Below are positions 15,457 through 24,614 of a DNA stretch of 64,000 nucleotides, piece after piece. The DNA comes from Sediminibacterium magnilacihabitans. Lineage in GTDB: Bacteria; Bacteroidota; Bacteroidia; Chitinophagales; Chitinophagaceae. The position numbers and the translations under genes are program-made. The stretch lies in assembly GCA_002973575.1 (NCBI GenBank), contig PVEQ01000004.1, positions 62,001 through 126,000 of the forward strand, given 5' to 3'. The notes beneath the pieces were generated by a model. That model ran no database searches, was not told the origin of the DNA, and was given only the letters and a program-made list of their open reading frames with translations. Position 1 is the first letter of the stretch; each line of letters starts with the position of its first letter.

Positions 15457-17022
15457 TTATCGCGCTTTCAACATGGTATGTACCTGCTGGGTAGCCATAT
15501 TCTGTAAGCGGGCATAATAAACGCCCGTAGGGAGATTGCCACTGTCGAACACTATGGTGTAATTACCGGCCGTATAATCTTTATCAACGAGGTTTGCAAT
15601 CACTTTACCGGTGGCGTCCATGATCTGTACCAGGGTATGCCCGCCGGAGGTTTTGAAAGTGATCACCGTAGAACTGGTGAATGGATTGGGGTAGTTGCTG
15701 ATGAGCGTTTCTCCCGAAAGGTTTATCGGCTTTTTGCAGGATACCGTGCTCACCAGTGGAAGCATTTGAAAATTCTTGAGCATGATCTGCTGCAGGTCTT
15801 TTTCATCAACACAAAGCCAGTTAGATAATAAGGTAGCATACACGCTCCTGAAATCGTATTGAAAAGGGAGATTGTCGTTCACACTCACACTGGCTGCAAT
15901 ATTGGGTGTATCGCCCAATACGCCGCCAATCACATTCTTTCCGAAAATAAACATAGGCGCCGCAGATCCATGGTCGGTGCCTATACTTCCATTGCTCTTG
16001 ATACGTCTGCCGAATTCAGAGAAAGTCATGCCTGTTACCCTGTCGTCTACTTTCATGAATTTGAGATCGTCTTCAAAAGCCTTAATCGCATCGCTTACAT
16101 TTTTCAACAAACGGGCATGGTTGCCGGTGGTATTATCGGTACTGTCTACCTGGGCAGAATGTGTATCGAAGCCGCCATAGTTCACCATGTAAATACGTGT
16201 TTGCAAACCGCCGCCGATGAGCCTGGCTACAATTTTCAATTGGTCGGCCAATGAGTTATTGGTAGGATAGGTAACCTGTTGCGTTACTTTCGATGCCGCA
16301 TCTTTGATCACGGCCGCATATTGTTGTGTTTGCTGCGCCACCATGCGCACGAACTTCAACTCTTTACCCGCCGGCGTTTCCGGCGCCGGATCCTGTACAC
16401 CATTGATGAGGTTGTAAAAATTATTGGTATTGCTGATGCTCATACCCATGCTCACTGCCGGTCCCTGTAAAGTCAGCGATGTGATGGAACCGATCTGGAT
16501 AGCCAGCGGGTCGCGCATGCTGGCATTGGGATAACCATTGGGGAAATTAGGATATTCATAATTCAAATAACGCCCAGCCCAGCCACTGTTGACCGTGGTA
16601 TTGCTGTCGCTGCCACTCATCCAGATATCTGTTGCCCTGAAATGCGAAAAATTAGGTTGCGGATAACCTACCGAATGGACCAGTTTTACACGCCCGTCGT
16701 TGAACATATTTTGCAGTCCCGTCATGGCCGGATGCAATCCTACTTTTTGCGTGCCGCTCAAAGACAATACCGATTGCTGCGGAATGGCAATATTGCTCCT
16801 GGCATTGGTATAATTACTATAATACTCGAGGGGAATGACCGTGTTCAGTCCGTCGTTACCCCCACTGAGCTGAATAATCACCAGCACATGGTCTGTTTCG
16901 GTGGTAGGCAGGAACATGCCCTGCATCAACAGGTCTTCAACGCTGAATGCTTTTACCGATAATCCTCCCAGCAGTGAAGGGATCAGTACTCCGGAATTGC
17001 GTAAAAAATCTCTTCTCTTCAT
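15457..17022 (-). CDS. DUF1501 secreted protein with T9SS type A sorting domain
   Basis: 521 residues. The N-terminus KRRDFLRNSGVLIPSLLGG is a twin-arginine-like signal. The DUF1501 body shows VIIQLSGGNDGLNTVIPL, a FSHFRATDIWMSG segment, NYGGFDTHSAQ and MTFSEFGRRI with nearby TDHGSAAPMF, the sulfatase/alkaline-phosphatase-like metal-site residues of the family. The last ~75 residues (ISNYPNPFTSSTVITF, VQIMDATGKVI, LPTGVYYARL) are a type A C-terminal sorting domain, so the protein should be exported and then carried through the outer membrane by T9SS. DUF1800 lies 10 nt upstream in the same operon. Confidence 0.9.
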   Translation of the reverse strand: MKRRDFLRNSGVLIPSLLGGLSVKAFSVEDLLMQGMFLPTTETDHVLVIIQLSGGNDGLNTVIPLEYYSNYTNARSNIAIPQQSVLSLSGTQKVGLHPAMTGLQNMFNDGRVKLVHSVGYPQPNFSHFRATDIWMSGSDSNTTVNSGWAGRYLNYEYPNFPNGYPNASMRDPLAIQIGSITSLTLQGPAVSMGMSISNTNNFYNLINGVQDPAPETPAGKELKFVRMVAQQTQQYAAVIKDAASKVTQQVTYPTNNSLADQLKIVARLIGGGLQTRIYMVNYGGFDTHSAQVDSTDNTTGNHARLLKNVSDAIKAFEDDLKFMKVDDRVTGMTFSEFGRRIKSNGSIGTDHGSAAPMFIFGKNVIGGVLGDTPNIAASVSVNDNLPFQYDFRSVYATLLSNWLCVDEKDLQQIMLKNFQMLPLVSTVSCKKPINLSGETLISNYPNPFTSSTVITFKTSGGHTLVQIMDATGKVIANLVDKDYTAGNYTIVFDSGNLPTGVYYARLQNMATQQVHTMLKAR

Positions 17023-17032
17023 TTGAATGGTT

Positions 17033-18661
17033 TTATGCCAGCTGATATTCAGAAAGGTCCATCAGGTATTTCAACAGATCGCGCACTTTGTTCTTAACAG
17101 TAGTGGTATTGGCCGTATCACCGGGCGTGGAAACATACTGGTTCCACGCACTCGTCCAGTAATAATCGCTGATTTGTCCGCTCAGCAAAATATCCTGTTT
17201 CACCTGCGCTTTGGAAGCGGCCGACAAATCGATCCTGAACAAAAGCCTGGTCAGGTCATCGATGAGTTTGTTCGGATCGCCGGGCTGCGACAATGTTTTG
17301 ATGAACCCTGCGCCGTCTACCATTATTTTCTTACCATTGAACGTATAGCCGCTGTTCATCAGGATATCGCTGAATTGATTGCGCTTGGGAAGCGTGTCGC
17401 TGTTGATCCATGTTTCATAAAACTGCGGCGCCTGGTAATAAGCTTTCCAACCGCTCACATCGGGCGGATCGCCGATGTTCTGTTGCAGGCTGGCAACCCA
17501 GCTCAGGAGATAATTCCAATGTCCGTAATTGCTCACATAATCTGTAAGAGGCGGGAAACTCAATTCCAGTTCCCTGCAAAATCCCACTACAAAATCCACC
17601 GGGCTCTTGATCTGGCACCCTCTGGAGAGTGCGTCGAAGAAGTGTTCACTTTTGAGCAAAGTACTGAGGACCGGCACAATATTATAATTGTTGCTGCGGA
17701 AAATGGCGGCTAACGGAGTAATTACATTCGCTTCTACCGTACTGTCGATATCGTAATAAACAAACCACCGATAGAGGCGGCGGCAAATGTACATGGCCAC
17801 TTCATCGGTAGCCAGTATCATAGAGATCATGGCATCGATCTCTTCATCACCGGCTGTTGCAGTAGTGCGTCCTTGTATTACGGTATTGTTATAGAATGAA
17901 GAGAATTGTTTGCTGTTCTTATCGTGCCGGTTGATGTCGAAATAAGAACTGATGTTCGTTGCGTTATTGCGCCAACCGGTAAGTACGCGTGCTGCAGCTT
18001 TCACATCGGCTTCTGTGTATTGCGATCCCGGTCCCTTTCCGCAGCAGAACAGTTCCTGTAATTCCCTTCCGTAGTTTTCATCAGGCGCCGCCGCCACATT
18101 CTGTTGACCATTCAGGAATACCAGCATACCCGGATCGATGGTCACCGCTTTTACCAGGCTCCTGAAGTTGCCCAGCGCATTGGCCCGCAGCATGGCGTGG
18201 TGCTTGTACACATATTGCGCATAGCTGATCACCCCTGTTTCGGTAGAAAAATGGTTGTGCCAGAAAAAGGTCATCTTTTCCCGGATGCTCCTGTCCTGGT
18301 TCACCATCTGTCCCATCCACCATTTCTTGAAAGAAGCTACCCGCAGGCTGTTCACCGAACCATCGGTATTGGCATCACCCACCCAGGTACTGCCCGCAAC
18401 GATATTACTGTCGGCCGGGTTGGCGGTTGCCGGTGTAGTATATTCTTTAACCGGAGGAGCTGGCAGGGGGGCCTGGGGATTGAGCAATTCATCAACCGCC
18501 TGGGAACAGGTCTTGCCCAGGAAATAGCTGATATCGGCCCGCCTGGCGCCAAACATGGCCCGTTTCAGCAGGTGAATGACTTCGTTTTCGGTCCAGGGAC
18601 CGGAATAAGGCGCCAGTCCTGTTGCAGGAGGCGGAGCTGGAAAATCCATTCTGGACGTCAT
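17033..18661 (-). CDS. DUF1800 domain-containing protein
   Basis: 542 residues. Markers of DUF1800 are HLLKRAMFGARRADISYFLGK near the start, REKMTFFWHNHFSTETGVI, the YARELQELF-type motif (here NYGRELQELFCCGKG) and AARVLTGW. No signal peptide is obvious at the N-terminus (MTSRMDFPAPPPATGL). DUF1800 and DUF1501 genes occur as a conserved pair in many bacteria, and both are uncharacterised. A link to cell-surface or extracellular polymer functions is only inferred. It is the first gene of the pair and is divergent from the ECF sigma gene (136-nt gap). Confidence 0.9.
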   Translation of the reverse strand: MTSRMDFPAPPPATGLAPYSGPWTENEVIHLLKRAMFGARRADISYFLGKTCSQAVDELLNPQAPLPAPPVKEYTTPATANPADSNIVAGSTWVGDANTDGSVNSLRVASFKKWWMGQMVNQDRSIREKMTFFWHNHFSTETGVISYAQYVYKHHAMLRANALGNFRSLVKAVTIDPGMLVFLNGQQNVAAAPDENYGRELQELFCCGKGPGSQYTEADVKAAARVLTGWRNNATNISSYFDINRHDKNSKQFSSFYNNTVIQGRTTATAGDEEIDAMISMILATDEVAMYICRRLYRWFVYYDIDSTVEANVITPLAAIFRSNNYNIVPVLSTLLKSEHFFDALSRGCQIKSPVDFVVGFCRELELSFPPLTDYVSNYGHWNYLLSWVASLQQNIGDPPDVSGWKAYYQAPQFYETWINSDTLPKRNQFSDILMNSGYTFNGKKIMVDGAGFIKTLSQPGDPNKLIDDLTRLLFRIDLSAASKAQVKQDILLSGQISDYYWTSAWNQYVSTPGDTANTTTVKNKVRDLLKYLMDLSEYQLA

Positions 18662-18797
18662 GCCGAGGGGTTTAGGTCTGATCTGAAATCGGTTTTTCGC
18701 AAGAACGTTTAAAATTAATCAACAGATACATTTTGGCCGTACTATGCAGCATAAGAAGGGAAATAATGTCTATATTTAGGGTACACACTTACCCCTC

Positions 18798-19376
18798 ATG
18801 ACAGAACAGGCAATCATTGCTGGCTGTTTACATAATGATTCTGCGGCCCAACGCGAACTGTACAACCGGTTCAGCCCTAAGATGCTGAGCGTTTGTTATC
18901 GCTTCGCACAGAGCCGTGAAGACGCAGAGGATATGTTGCAGGAGGGGTTCATTAAAGTGTTTACCCAAATACATACGTTCCAGAACAAAGGGGCATTTGA
19001 AGGATGGATCAGGAGGATCGTCGTGCATACCTGTATCAACTTCTTGAAGAAGAATAAAAAATTCAATGAGCGGGTTGATCTGGATTATGCCACTATGGTG
19101 GAAGTGCGGGAAGAGACCATTCCATCCATCATGCAGGCCCGGCAGATCATTGAGTGCATCAGGTTATTACCCATCGGATACCGGACGGTATTGAACCTGT
19201 ATGCTATGGAAGGATATAGTCATAAAGAGATAGGTATGATGCTGGACATCGAAGAAAGCACCAGCCGTAGTCAATATACGCGCGCCAAATCGATGCTGGA
19301 GACCATACTGGTAAAGAAAAAAATCATTGAGATGCCTAAAGAAGATTTTCATTGGCTGGCTGCATTTAAAAAATAG
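18798..19376 (+). CDS. ECF-type RNA polymerase sigma factor
   Basis: 192 residues. Sigma region 2 is seen at ~20-85 (SPKMLSVCYRFAQSREDAEDMLQEGFIKVF, in part; GAFEGWIRRIVVHTCINFLKK) and region 4 at ~125-180 (RLLPIGYRTVLNLYAMEGYSHKEIGMML, in part; ESTSRSQYTRAKSML). It would direct RNA polymerase to a small regulon. A gene for a membrane-anchored protein follows at 39 nt and is the natural anti-sigma candidate, though no classical anti-sigma zinc-finger motif is seen in it. Confidence 0.92.
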   Translation: MTEQAIIAGCLHNDSAAQRELYNRFSPKMLSVCYRFAQSREDAEDMLQEGFIKVFTQIHTFQNKGAFEGWIRRIVVHTCINFLKKNKKFNERVDLDYATMVEVREETIPSIMQARQIIECIRLLPIGYRTVLNLYAMEGYSHKEIGMMLDIEESTSRSQYTRAKSMLETILVKKKIIEMPKEDFHWLAAFKK

Positions 19377-19415
19377 CAGTGGTTGATTGACCGATAGATT
19401 GATGCCGTGTTTGTT

Positions 19416-20876
19416 ATGGAAAACCAAAACTACAGAGACGAACTTGAGCAGTTTTTACACGACGAAGTAAAACAGCACCGGATATATCCTTCCGACCATG
19501 TCTGGAAGAATATTCGCACGGAGTTACATGGAAACCATTCCTGGCCGGCGCTCAGCTTTTTTGCCCTTTTCATCATTACCGCACTCACCCTTTCCACTTT
19601 ACTTATTAACCATCCTGCAAGGTTCGCCGCGCATACACTGCTGGTTAACGGGCAGATGAAAAACAACCTGGCAGCATCGGCAGATCATACCACCAGATCA
19701 GTACAAGAAAATTATTTCACACAGATGGCATCCGGACATGTCACTGCAGCTACACTCGAGGAACTGGCCAGCAGACAAACGGCAACACTGCCGCAGCCCG
19801 AAACTGTTCCTACGGTCGGATATGATGCTGTAGCCACCGCTGCAACAGAAAAGACCATGGCAACCATCACTGCCAAAACAACAACCCTCAAGCCTGCCGC
19901 ATCTTTGGTTACATCAGCCCAAAGCAACAAAACCCGTTCGTTGAGTACGTCTTCATCCACTGCTCCTACAGATAACAGGCAGGATGTGGATACAGCCAAT
20001 AGTCTTGCTGCAAGTGAGAAAGCAGCTCCTGCCACTACCACTGAAACAACAACGCCACCGGTTACGGAGAACACACACAAAGCCTCTGCTTATGCTTACA
20101 ATCCGCCTGTTGTTATCAACCAGAAAAGGAATTCCAGAGTAGGCATCCAGTTCTACCTCACGCCTTCTACCAGTTATCGCAAACTCACCGATGAGAAACT
20201 GAAAGAGATCATACAACCTGCCAGCAATGCTGTTAACACGCCCCTGAGCCAGAACAACAGCTCTGACGTTAACCAGGTAGTGCGTCACAAGCCTGCTATC
20301 GGACTCGAATTTGGTTTTGCAGTGCTGTATAATATGAGCAACCGCCTCAAGTTCAAAACAGGGGTGCAAATGAACATCAGGCAGTATTATATCGAAACAT
20401 TCCAGTCGCCCACCAGCGATGTGGCTACCATATCCCTGATCAATTACCGTGGTATCGAAAACATCAACCTGTATTCACCCTATCATAACAATTCGGGGTT
20501 GAGCGCAACGCAACTCGATAATAAACTGTACCAGGTATCTATTCCGCTGGGCATACAATGGGAGATATTCAATGGAAATCATTGGGGCGTGAATACAGAA
20601 GCTTCTGTACAACCCACTTTCACACTCAACAAAAAAGTGTACCTGTTGTCTACCGACCTCAAGCATTATGCCGACGGCGGTTCATTCCTTCGCAAATGGA
20701 ATGTAAATACAGGTGTAGGCATCAACCTTACGTATAAAACAAGAGGCGCTACCATCCAACTGGGGCCGCAGATCCGATACCAGCACCTACCCACTTATTC
20801 CAACCTCTACCCCATCAAGGAATACCTGCTTGATTATGGGTTGAGACTGGGTATCACAAAACAACTTTCGAAATAA
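19416..20876 (+). CDS. Predicted envelope-spanning protein: cytosolic N-terminus, TM helix, linker and outer-membrane barrel-like domain
   Basis: 486 residues from the ATG at 19416 (a GTG at 19407 is also possible). The first ~40 residues contain YRDELEQFLHDEVKQHRIYPSDHVW, a motif I associate with sigma-linked proteins in Chitinophagaceae-like genomes. A single membrane helix spans ~44-64 (PALSFFALFIITALTLSTLL). Then comes a Ser/Thr/Ala-rich linker to about residue 230, and a strand-rich C-terminus resembling PorT-like beta-barrels (GLEFGFAVLYNMSNRLKFKTG, in part; GVGINLTYKTRGATIQLGPQIRYQHL, in part). The pairing with an ECF sigma gene suggests trans-envelope signalling. The function is inferred from layout. 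Confidence 0.7.
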   Translation: MENQNYRDELEQFLHDEVKQHRIYPSDHVWKNIRTELHGNHSWPALSFFALFIITALTLSTLLINHPARFAAHTLLVNGQMKNNLAASADHTTRSVQENYFTQMASGHVTAATLEELASRQTATLPQPETVPTVGYDAVATAATEKTMATITAKTTTLKPAASLVTSAQSNKTRSLSTSSSTAPTDNRQDVDTANSLAASEKAAPATTTETTTPPVTENTHKASAYAYNPPVVINQKRNSRVGIQFYLTPSTSYRKLTDEKLKEIIQPASNAVNTPLSQNNSSDVNQVVRHKPAIGLEFGFAVLYNMSNRLKFKTGVQMNIRQYYIETFQSPTSDVATISLINYRGIENINLYSPYHNNSGLSATQLDNKLYQVSIPLGIQWEIFNGNHWGVNTEASVQPTFTLNKKVYLLSTDLKHYADGGSFLRKWNVNTGVGINLTYKTRGATIQLGPQIRYQHLPTYSNLYPIKEYLLDYGLRLGITKQLSK

Positions 20877-20899
20877 AACCCATATGCATGATTCTTCTG

Positions 20900-20927
20900 A
20901 CCACTGCTGTAAGGGCAGTGGTTTTTT
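20900..20927 (+). terminator. Intrinsic terminator after the sigma/anti-sigma-like pair
   Basis: ACCACTGC (20900-20907) pairs with GCAGTGGT (20915-20922) around a 7-nt loop and is followed by a run of T. It lies between 20876 and the lipoprotein gene at 20955. Confidence 0.88.
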
Positions 20928-20954
20928 ATGCAGGTGATTGGATAATTTTGTAGG

Positions 20955-21542
20955 ATGAAAAAATCAGTCCCTGCTCTTTTAGTTTTTTTGATAGCAGTAT
21001 TATCTGTTGCTTGTGGTCACCATGCCGCGCCTGCCAGTCCGCAAACAGCTTCAGCAGACACAACCGGTTTCTTTGCATTGCCCGTTTTTTTCAAAGACCA
21101 GTTGGCTTATGCACAATCGCTTCATACGCCCATCTACCGCGTCACCATCAAAGACGGCAAAAAAGATTCTGCTTCACTGAACCAGGAAGCATTTAAACAG
21201 CTGGCAGGTATTTTTCTCAGCAAGGATATCTCGGCGCCCAATATTAAAGTGCTGTACCGAGAATCTGTTTTTCGCGACCTGGGTACAAAAAGCTATACAC
21301 TCAGTTACACAACTGCCCACGATAACGCCATCATCCGGGAAATAAATATATTACTCGATGAAGAAAGCAATAACGTTAAACGGGTTTTTATCAGGAGCCA
21401 GTACAACAAAGGCGATACCAGTATCACAGAACAATGCAACTGGAAAGCCTACAAAAGTTTCCAGGTGAACCGCTATCTCCACGCAGGCCATTACAGTTCT
21501 ACCGAATTGAATTACGTTAACTGGAACAACGACACGCCGTAA
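20955..21542 (+). CDS. Putative lipoprotein of unknown function
   Basis: 195 residues. A type II signal peptide is visible, with lipobox LSVACGHH (Cys at ~20), so the protein is probably lipid-anchored in the envelope. The mature part has alternating strands (PIYRVTIKDGKKDSASL, KSYTLSYTTAHDNAIIREINILLDEE, in part) and ends with NYVNWNNDTP. No known domain is recognised. It lies 10 nt ahead of uvrC and may be co-transcribed with it, but no functional link is evident. A TAATTTTG box at 20943-20950 just upstream of the ATG could be a -7 element with an almost leaderless start. Confidence 0.75.
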   Translation: MKKSVPALLVFLIAVLSVACGHHAAPASPQTASADTTGFFALPVFFKDQLAYAQSLHTPIYRVTIKDGKKDSASLNQEAFKQLAGIFLSKDISAPNIKVLYRESVFRDLGTKSYTLSYTTAHDNAIIREINILLDEESNNVKRVFIRSQYNKGDTSITEQCNWKAYKSFQVNRYLHAGHYSSTELNYVNWNNDTP

Positions 21543-21552
21543 ATGCACCAAC

Positions 21553-23361
21553 ATGACCGCAGATCAATTTCAGCAACTGGCTTCTACCATTCCGCAACAG
21601 CCCGGCGTTTACCAGTACTACGACGAGGGTAATACTTTGTTGTATGTAGGCAAGGCCAAGGATCTGCGCAAAAGGGTCTCGTCTTATTTCGTTAAGAACC
21701 TTACCAGTTATAAAACTCATGAGCTTGTAAAACGCATCCATCGCATTGCTTTTACCATTGTAGATTCAGAACACGATGCATTCCTGCTGGAGAACTCTCT
21801 CATCAAGGAATACCAGCCACGCTATAATATCATGCTCAAGGACGATAAGACCTATCCTTTCATCGTTATCAAAAAAGAGCCTTTCTCACGTGTCTTCTTC
21901 ACACGAAAAAAAGTGAACGACGGGTCTGAATACCTGGGACCATTTACTTCGGTAGGCAGGGTAAGGGAACTCATCAATTTCATCCGCCAATATGTTCCGT
22001 TGCGCACTTGCAAGCTCAACCTCACCGAGCAGAATATCCGGAAAGGCAAATTCAAAGTATGCCTTGAGTACCACCTGGGCAATTGCAAAGGACCATGCGA
22101 GGGTTTACAGTCAGCCGCAGATTATGCAGAGGGTTTGCAACAGGTACGTAATATCCTCAAAGGGAACCTGGGCTCGGTAGTTGGACAGTTCAAAGCGGAG
22201 ATGCAAGCGCTGGCAGCCGGGCTCCAGTTCGAAAAAGCAGAGCTGGTAAGAAAAAAAATAGACCACCTCGAGAACTACCAGGCAAAATCTGTGGTGGTAG
22301 GCAGTCATTTTGCCGATATGGATGTATTCTCTATTGTGAAGGAAGACAACCTGGCTTATGTGAATTACCTCATGGTACAGAACGGCGCTATCGTGCAAAC
22401 CCATACAGTTCCGCTGGAAACAAAGCTCGAGGAGACAGAAACCGAAGTATTGTCGTTTGCGGTAGCCAGGCTCAGGGGTACTTTCAACAGTACGGCCAAA
22501 GAACTGGTGGTTCCCTTTGCCATTGAAGTGGAAGAAGAAAACCTCACACTTACCATACCCAAAGCGGGCGAGAAGAAAAAGCTGCTGGAGTTGTCTGTGA
22601 AAAACGTGGATTATTTCCGCGAAGAACTGCGCAGAAAAAAAATACTGCACCTGGAAGATAAGAGCGACGAAGAAAAAGCGAAAGTGTTGTACGAATTGCA
22701 GGATTTCCTGCAGTTACAGGAGCCCCCTCTGCACATCGAATGCTTCGATAATTCCAACTTTCACGGCAGCTACCCGGTTTCGGCCATGGTATGCTTCAAA
22801 GACGGGATGCCCAGTAAAAAAGATTACCGGCATTTCAATGTGAAAACAGTTGAAGGGATCAACGATTTTGCCACCATGAAAGAAGTGGTGTACAGGAGGT
22901 ACAAGAGGTTGCTGTCAGAAGCAGCGCCCATTCCCCAACTGGTGATCATTGATGGAGGAAAGGGGCAACTGGGCGCGGCCATGGAAAGCATTATCGAACT
23001 GGGACTGGTGGGTCGCATGACGGTTGTTGGGCTGGCTAAAAACGAAGAAGAGATCTTTTTCCCTGGCGATAGCCATTCTATCAAACTTCCCTGGAACAGC
23101 GACAGCCTGAAACTGGTAAGGCGTATTAGGGATGAAGTGCATAATTACGGCATCAGCTTTCACCGGAACCAGCGGTCAAAAGGAACATTTAAAAATGAGC
23201 TGGAGCAAATACCCGGTATTGGTAAGCAGACCGCCCTGCAGTTGCTGAAAGAATACAAATCGGTGAAGAAGGTAAGGGAGGCCGGTATGGATTCACTGGC
23301 CGCATTGATCGGCAAGAAAAAGGCGGCGTTGGTGACAGCGTATTTTAACGCAGAAAATTAA
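21553..23361 (+). CDS. uvrC: Excinuclease ABC subunit C
   Basis: 602 residues, full length. The order of domains is as in UvrC: GIY-YIG nuclease at ~15-92 (GVYQYYDEGNTLLYVGKAKDLRKRV, in part), a Cys-containing segment (CKLNLTEQNI, CLEYHLGNCKGPCEG), the UVR helix pair at ~205-240 that binds UvrB, the RNase H-like nuclease half (HIECFDNSNFHGSYPVSAMV, in part; VIIDGGKGQLGAA), and the helix-hairpin-helix end (LEQIPGIGKQTALQLL). It makes the dual incision in nucleotide excision repair. No uvrA or uvrB is nearby, as is usual. Confidence 0.96.
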   Translation: MTADQFQQLASTIPQQPGVYQYYDEGNTLLYVGKAKDLRKRVSSYFVKNLTSYKTHELVKRIHRIAFTIVDSEHDAFLLENSLIKEYQPRYNIMLKDDKTYPFIVIKKEPFSRVFFTRKKVNDGSEYLGPFTSVGRVRELINFIRQYVPLRTCKLNLTEQNIRKGKFKVCLEYHLGNCKGPCEGLQSAADYAEGLQQVRNILKGNLGSVVGQFKAEMQALAAGLQFEKAELVRKKIDHLENYQAKSVVVGSHFADMDVFSIVKEDNLAYVNYLMVQNGAIVQTHTVPLETKLEETETEVLSFAVARLRGTFNSTAKELVVPFAIEVEEENLTLTIPKAGEKKKLLELSVKNVDYFREELRRKKILHLEDKSDEEKAKVLYELQDFLQLQEPPLHIECFDNSNFHGSYPVSAMVCFKDGMPSKKDYRHFNVKTVEGINDFATMKEVVYRRYKRLLSEAAPIPQLVIIDGGKGQLGAAMESIIELGLVGRMTVVGLAKNEEEIFFPGDSHSIKLPWNSDSLKLVRRIRDEVHNYGISFHRNQRSKGTFKNELEQIPGIGKQTALQLLKEYKSVKKVREAGMDSLAALIGKKKAALVTAYFNAEN

Positions 23362-23379
23362 CAGTTTATTAATAAAAAA

Positions 23380-23410
23380 GGGGCCAGGATAAAAATCCAG
23401 CCCCGCTTTT
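23380..23410 (+). terminator. Probable terminator after uvrC
   Basis: GGGGC (23380-23384) pairs with GCCCC near 23400-23404, extended by AGGA/TCC past a small internal loop, followed by GCTTTT. The stem is imperfect, so confidence is moderate. Confidence 0.6.
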
Positions 23411-23513
23411 AAAATCCAATATCCTATGAAAAACCGAAGTAAAGATAAGGAAAGCATTTAATTAATACAATCAACTGGCCCTAATAATTTATAATGTAAA
23501 CATAATTTTTGCG

Positions 23514-23543
23514 AAAAAAGGGGTCTTTTAAGCCCCCTTTTTT
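23514..23543. terminator. Bidirectional terminator between uvrC and gldN
   Basis: AAAAAAGGGG (23514-23523) is complementary to CCCCTTTTTT (23534-23543) around a 10-nt loop. A/T runs on both sides give a U tract whichever strand is read. It lies between convergent genes. Confidence 0.8.
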
Positions 23544-23564
23544 CCCTTGTTATATCAAATAATA

Positions 23565-24605
23565 TTAATACGACCACAGGTCCTGCTCATAATTGAACAG
23601 CCTTTCTTTGATCTTATCACCCTCCAATAAACGGAATAGCGGGTCTCTGATCAGGCCACTAAGGAATTTATCGGTGGGATTGTTGTTACTGGTCTTGATC
23701 ACATAGCTGGAAAAGAAGCGGCTTTCGAAAAGGTCTTCCCAAGTCATACGGCTGGCGAAATTTTTAGGGTTGTACACCAGGTATTTGGTCAGCGTCTGGC
23801 GCAGATCGGGATAATGTATCCAGAACAGCGTTTTGCTGGTGGGTTTGTTGTTGACCATGATCTTGGCTACCGGAGCAATACCAATGATCCGGCAGAACAG
23901 GCGGCTTGCTTCCTTATCGAATATCCATTGTTCTTTCAGTCTGAAAGTATAAATAGAATCGGGATTCGGTGCATACTTGGTATCATAGATCACAGTGGTA
24001 TCGTACACATTGGGATTGTTGGCGTTCTGTACCAGCTGTGTATCCAGCGTACCTTTCAGTAATTTAGAAACATCATTGTATTGCAATGGCTTTGTAAAAC
24101 GGTCATCACCCCCTTCGGCAGAGAAAGCTACTACGCTGTCTTCACGAATGGCTTTCAACAGAATCGCAAAAAAACGCTGGTCGCCCATTTCATCTTTGCC
24201 GGGATACATGAACGTCTGGTTCATTTTTTCCCTGGCATCGATCTCACGCCAGATCATCTCGCTGTACAGCCAGTCGTCTTCACGCAAGTGCTCATAAGCC
24301 AGTGGCTTTTTCTCCCTCGTAATGGTCCTTTCCACGGCAGTGTTATTCCTCAGGTTCCTGGGGGTTGTTTCTTCAAAACCTCCTACCGTAGTAGTATCTA
24401 CTGTTTTCTTAGGTTTCAGCGAAGTATCAACAGCAGTAGCATTGGCTTTACTCAGTCCGGTTACTTTGTTGGTAACCGTAGAGGGCTGCTGGTTGGTACT
24501 TGGAGGATTGTTCGCAGGCTTTTTCTTGCCAAAGTTGAACTGTCCCATAGCACTGCTGCCTATCAGTACCGCAGCCAAAACCATAAGGGAAGTGATTCTT
24601 TTCAT
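23565..24605 (-). CDS. gldN: Type IX secretion / gliding protein GldN (PorN)
   Basis: 346 residues with a signal peptide (KRITSLMVLAAVLIGSSAMGQ). The body matches GldN: REDDWLYSEMIWREIDAREKMNQTFMYP (in part), RFFAILLKAIREDSVVAF, KEQWIFDKEASRLFCRIIGIAPV (in part) and the end DKIKERLFNYEQDLW. In the T9SS, PorN/GldN joins PorK/GldK in the periplasmic ring. It is the last gene of gldKLMN, 9 nt after gldM. A Thr/Lys/Pro-rich stretch (residues ~28-75) forms a flexible N-terminal linker. Confidence 0.95.
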   Translation of the reverse strand: MKRITSLMVLAAVLIGSSAMGQFNFGKKKPANNPPSTNQQPSTVTNKVTGLSKANATAVDTSLKPKKTVDTTTVGGFEETTPRNLRNNTAVERTITREKKPLAYEHLREDDWLYSEMIWREIDAREKMNQTFMYPGKDEMGDQRFFAILLKAIREDSVVAFSAEGGDDRFTKPLQYNDVSKLLKGTLDTQLVQNANNPNVYDTTVIYDTKYAPNPDSIYTFRLKEQWIFDKEASRLFCRIIGIAPVAKIMVNNKPTSKTLFWIHYPDLRQTLTKYLVYNPKNFASRMTWEDLFESRFFSSYVIKTSNNNPTDKFLSGLIRDPLFRLLEGDKIKERLFNYEQDLWSY

Positions 24606-24614
24606 AACTCACTG

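Noticed and set aside
17027-17713. 228-residue frame antisense to DUF1800
   Set aside because: Covered by a real gene on the other strand, and no family similarity.
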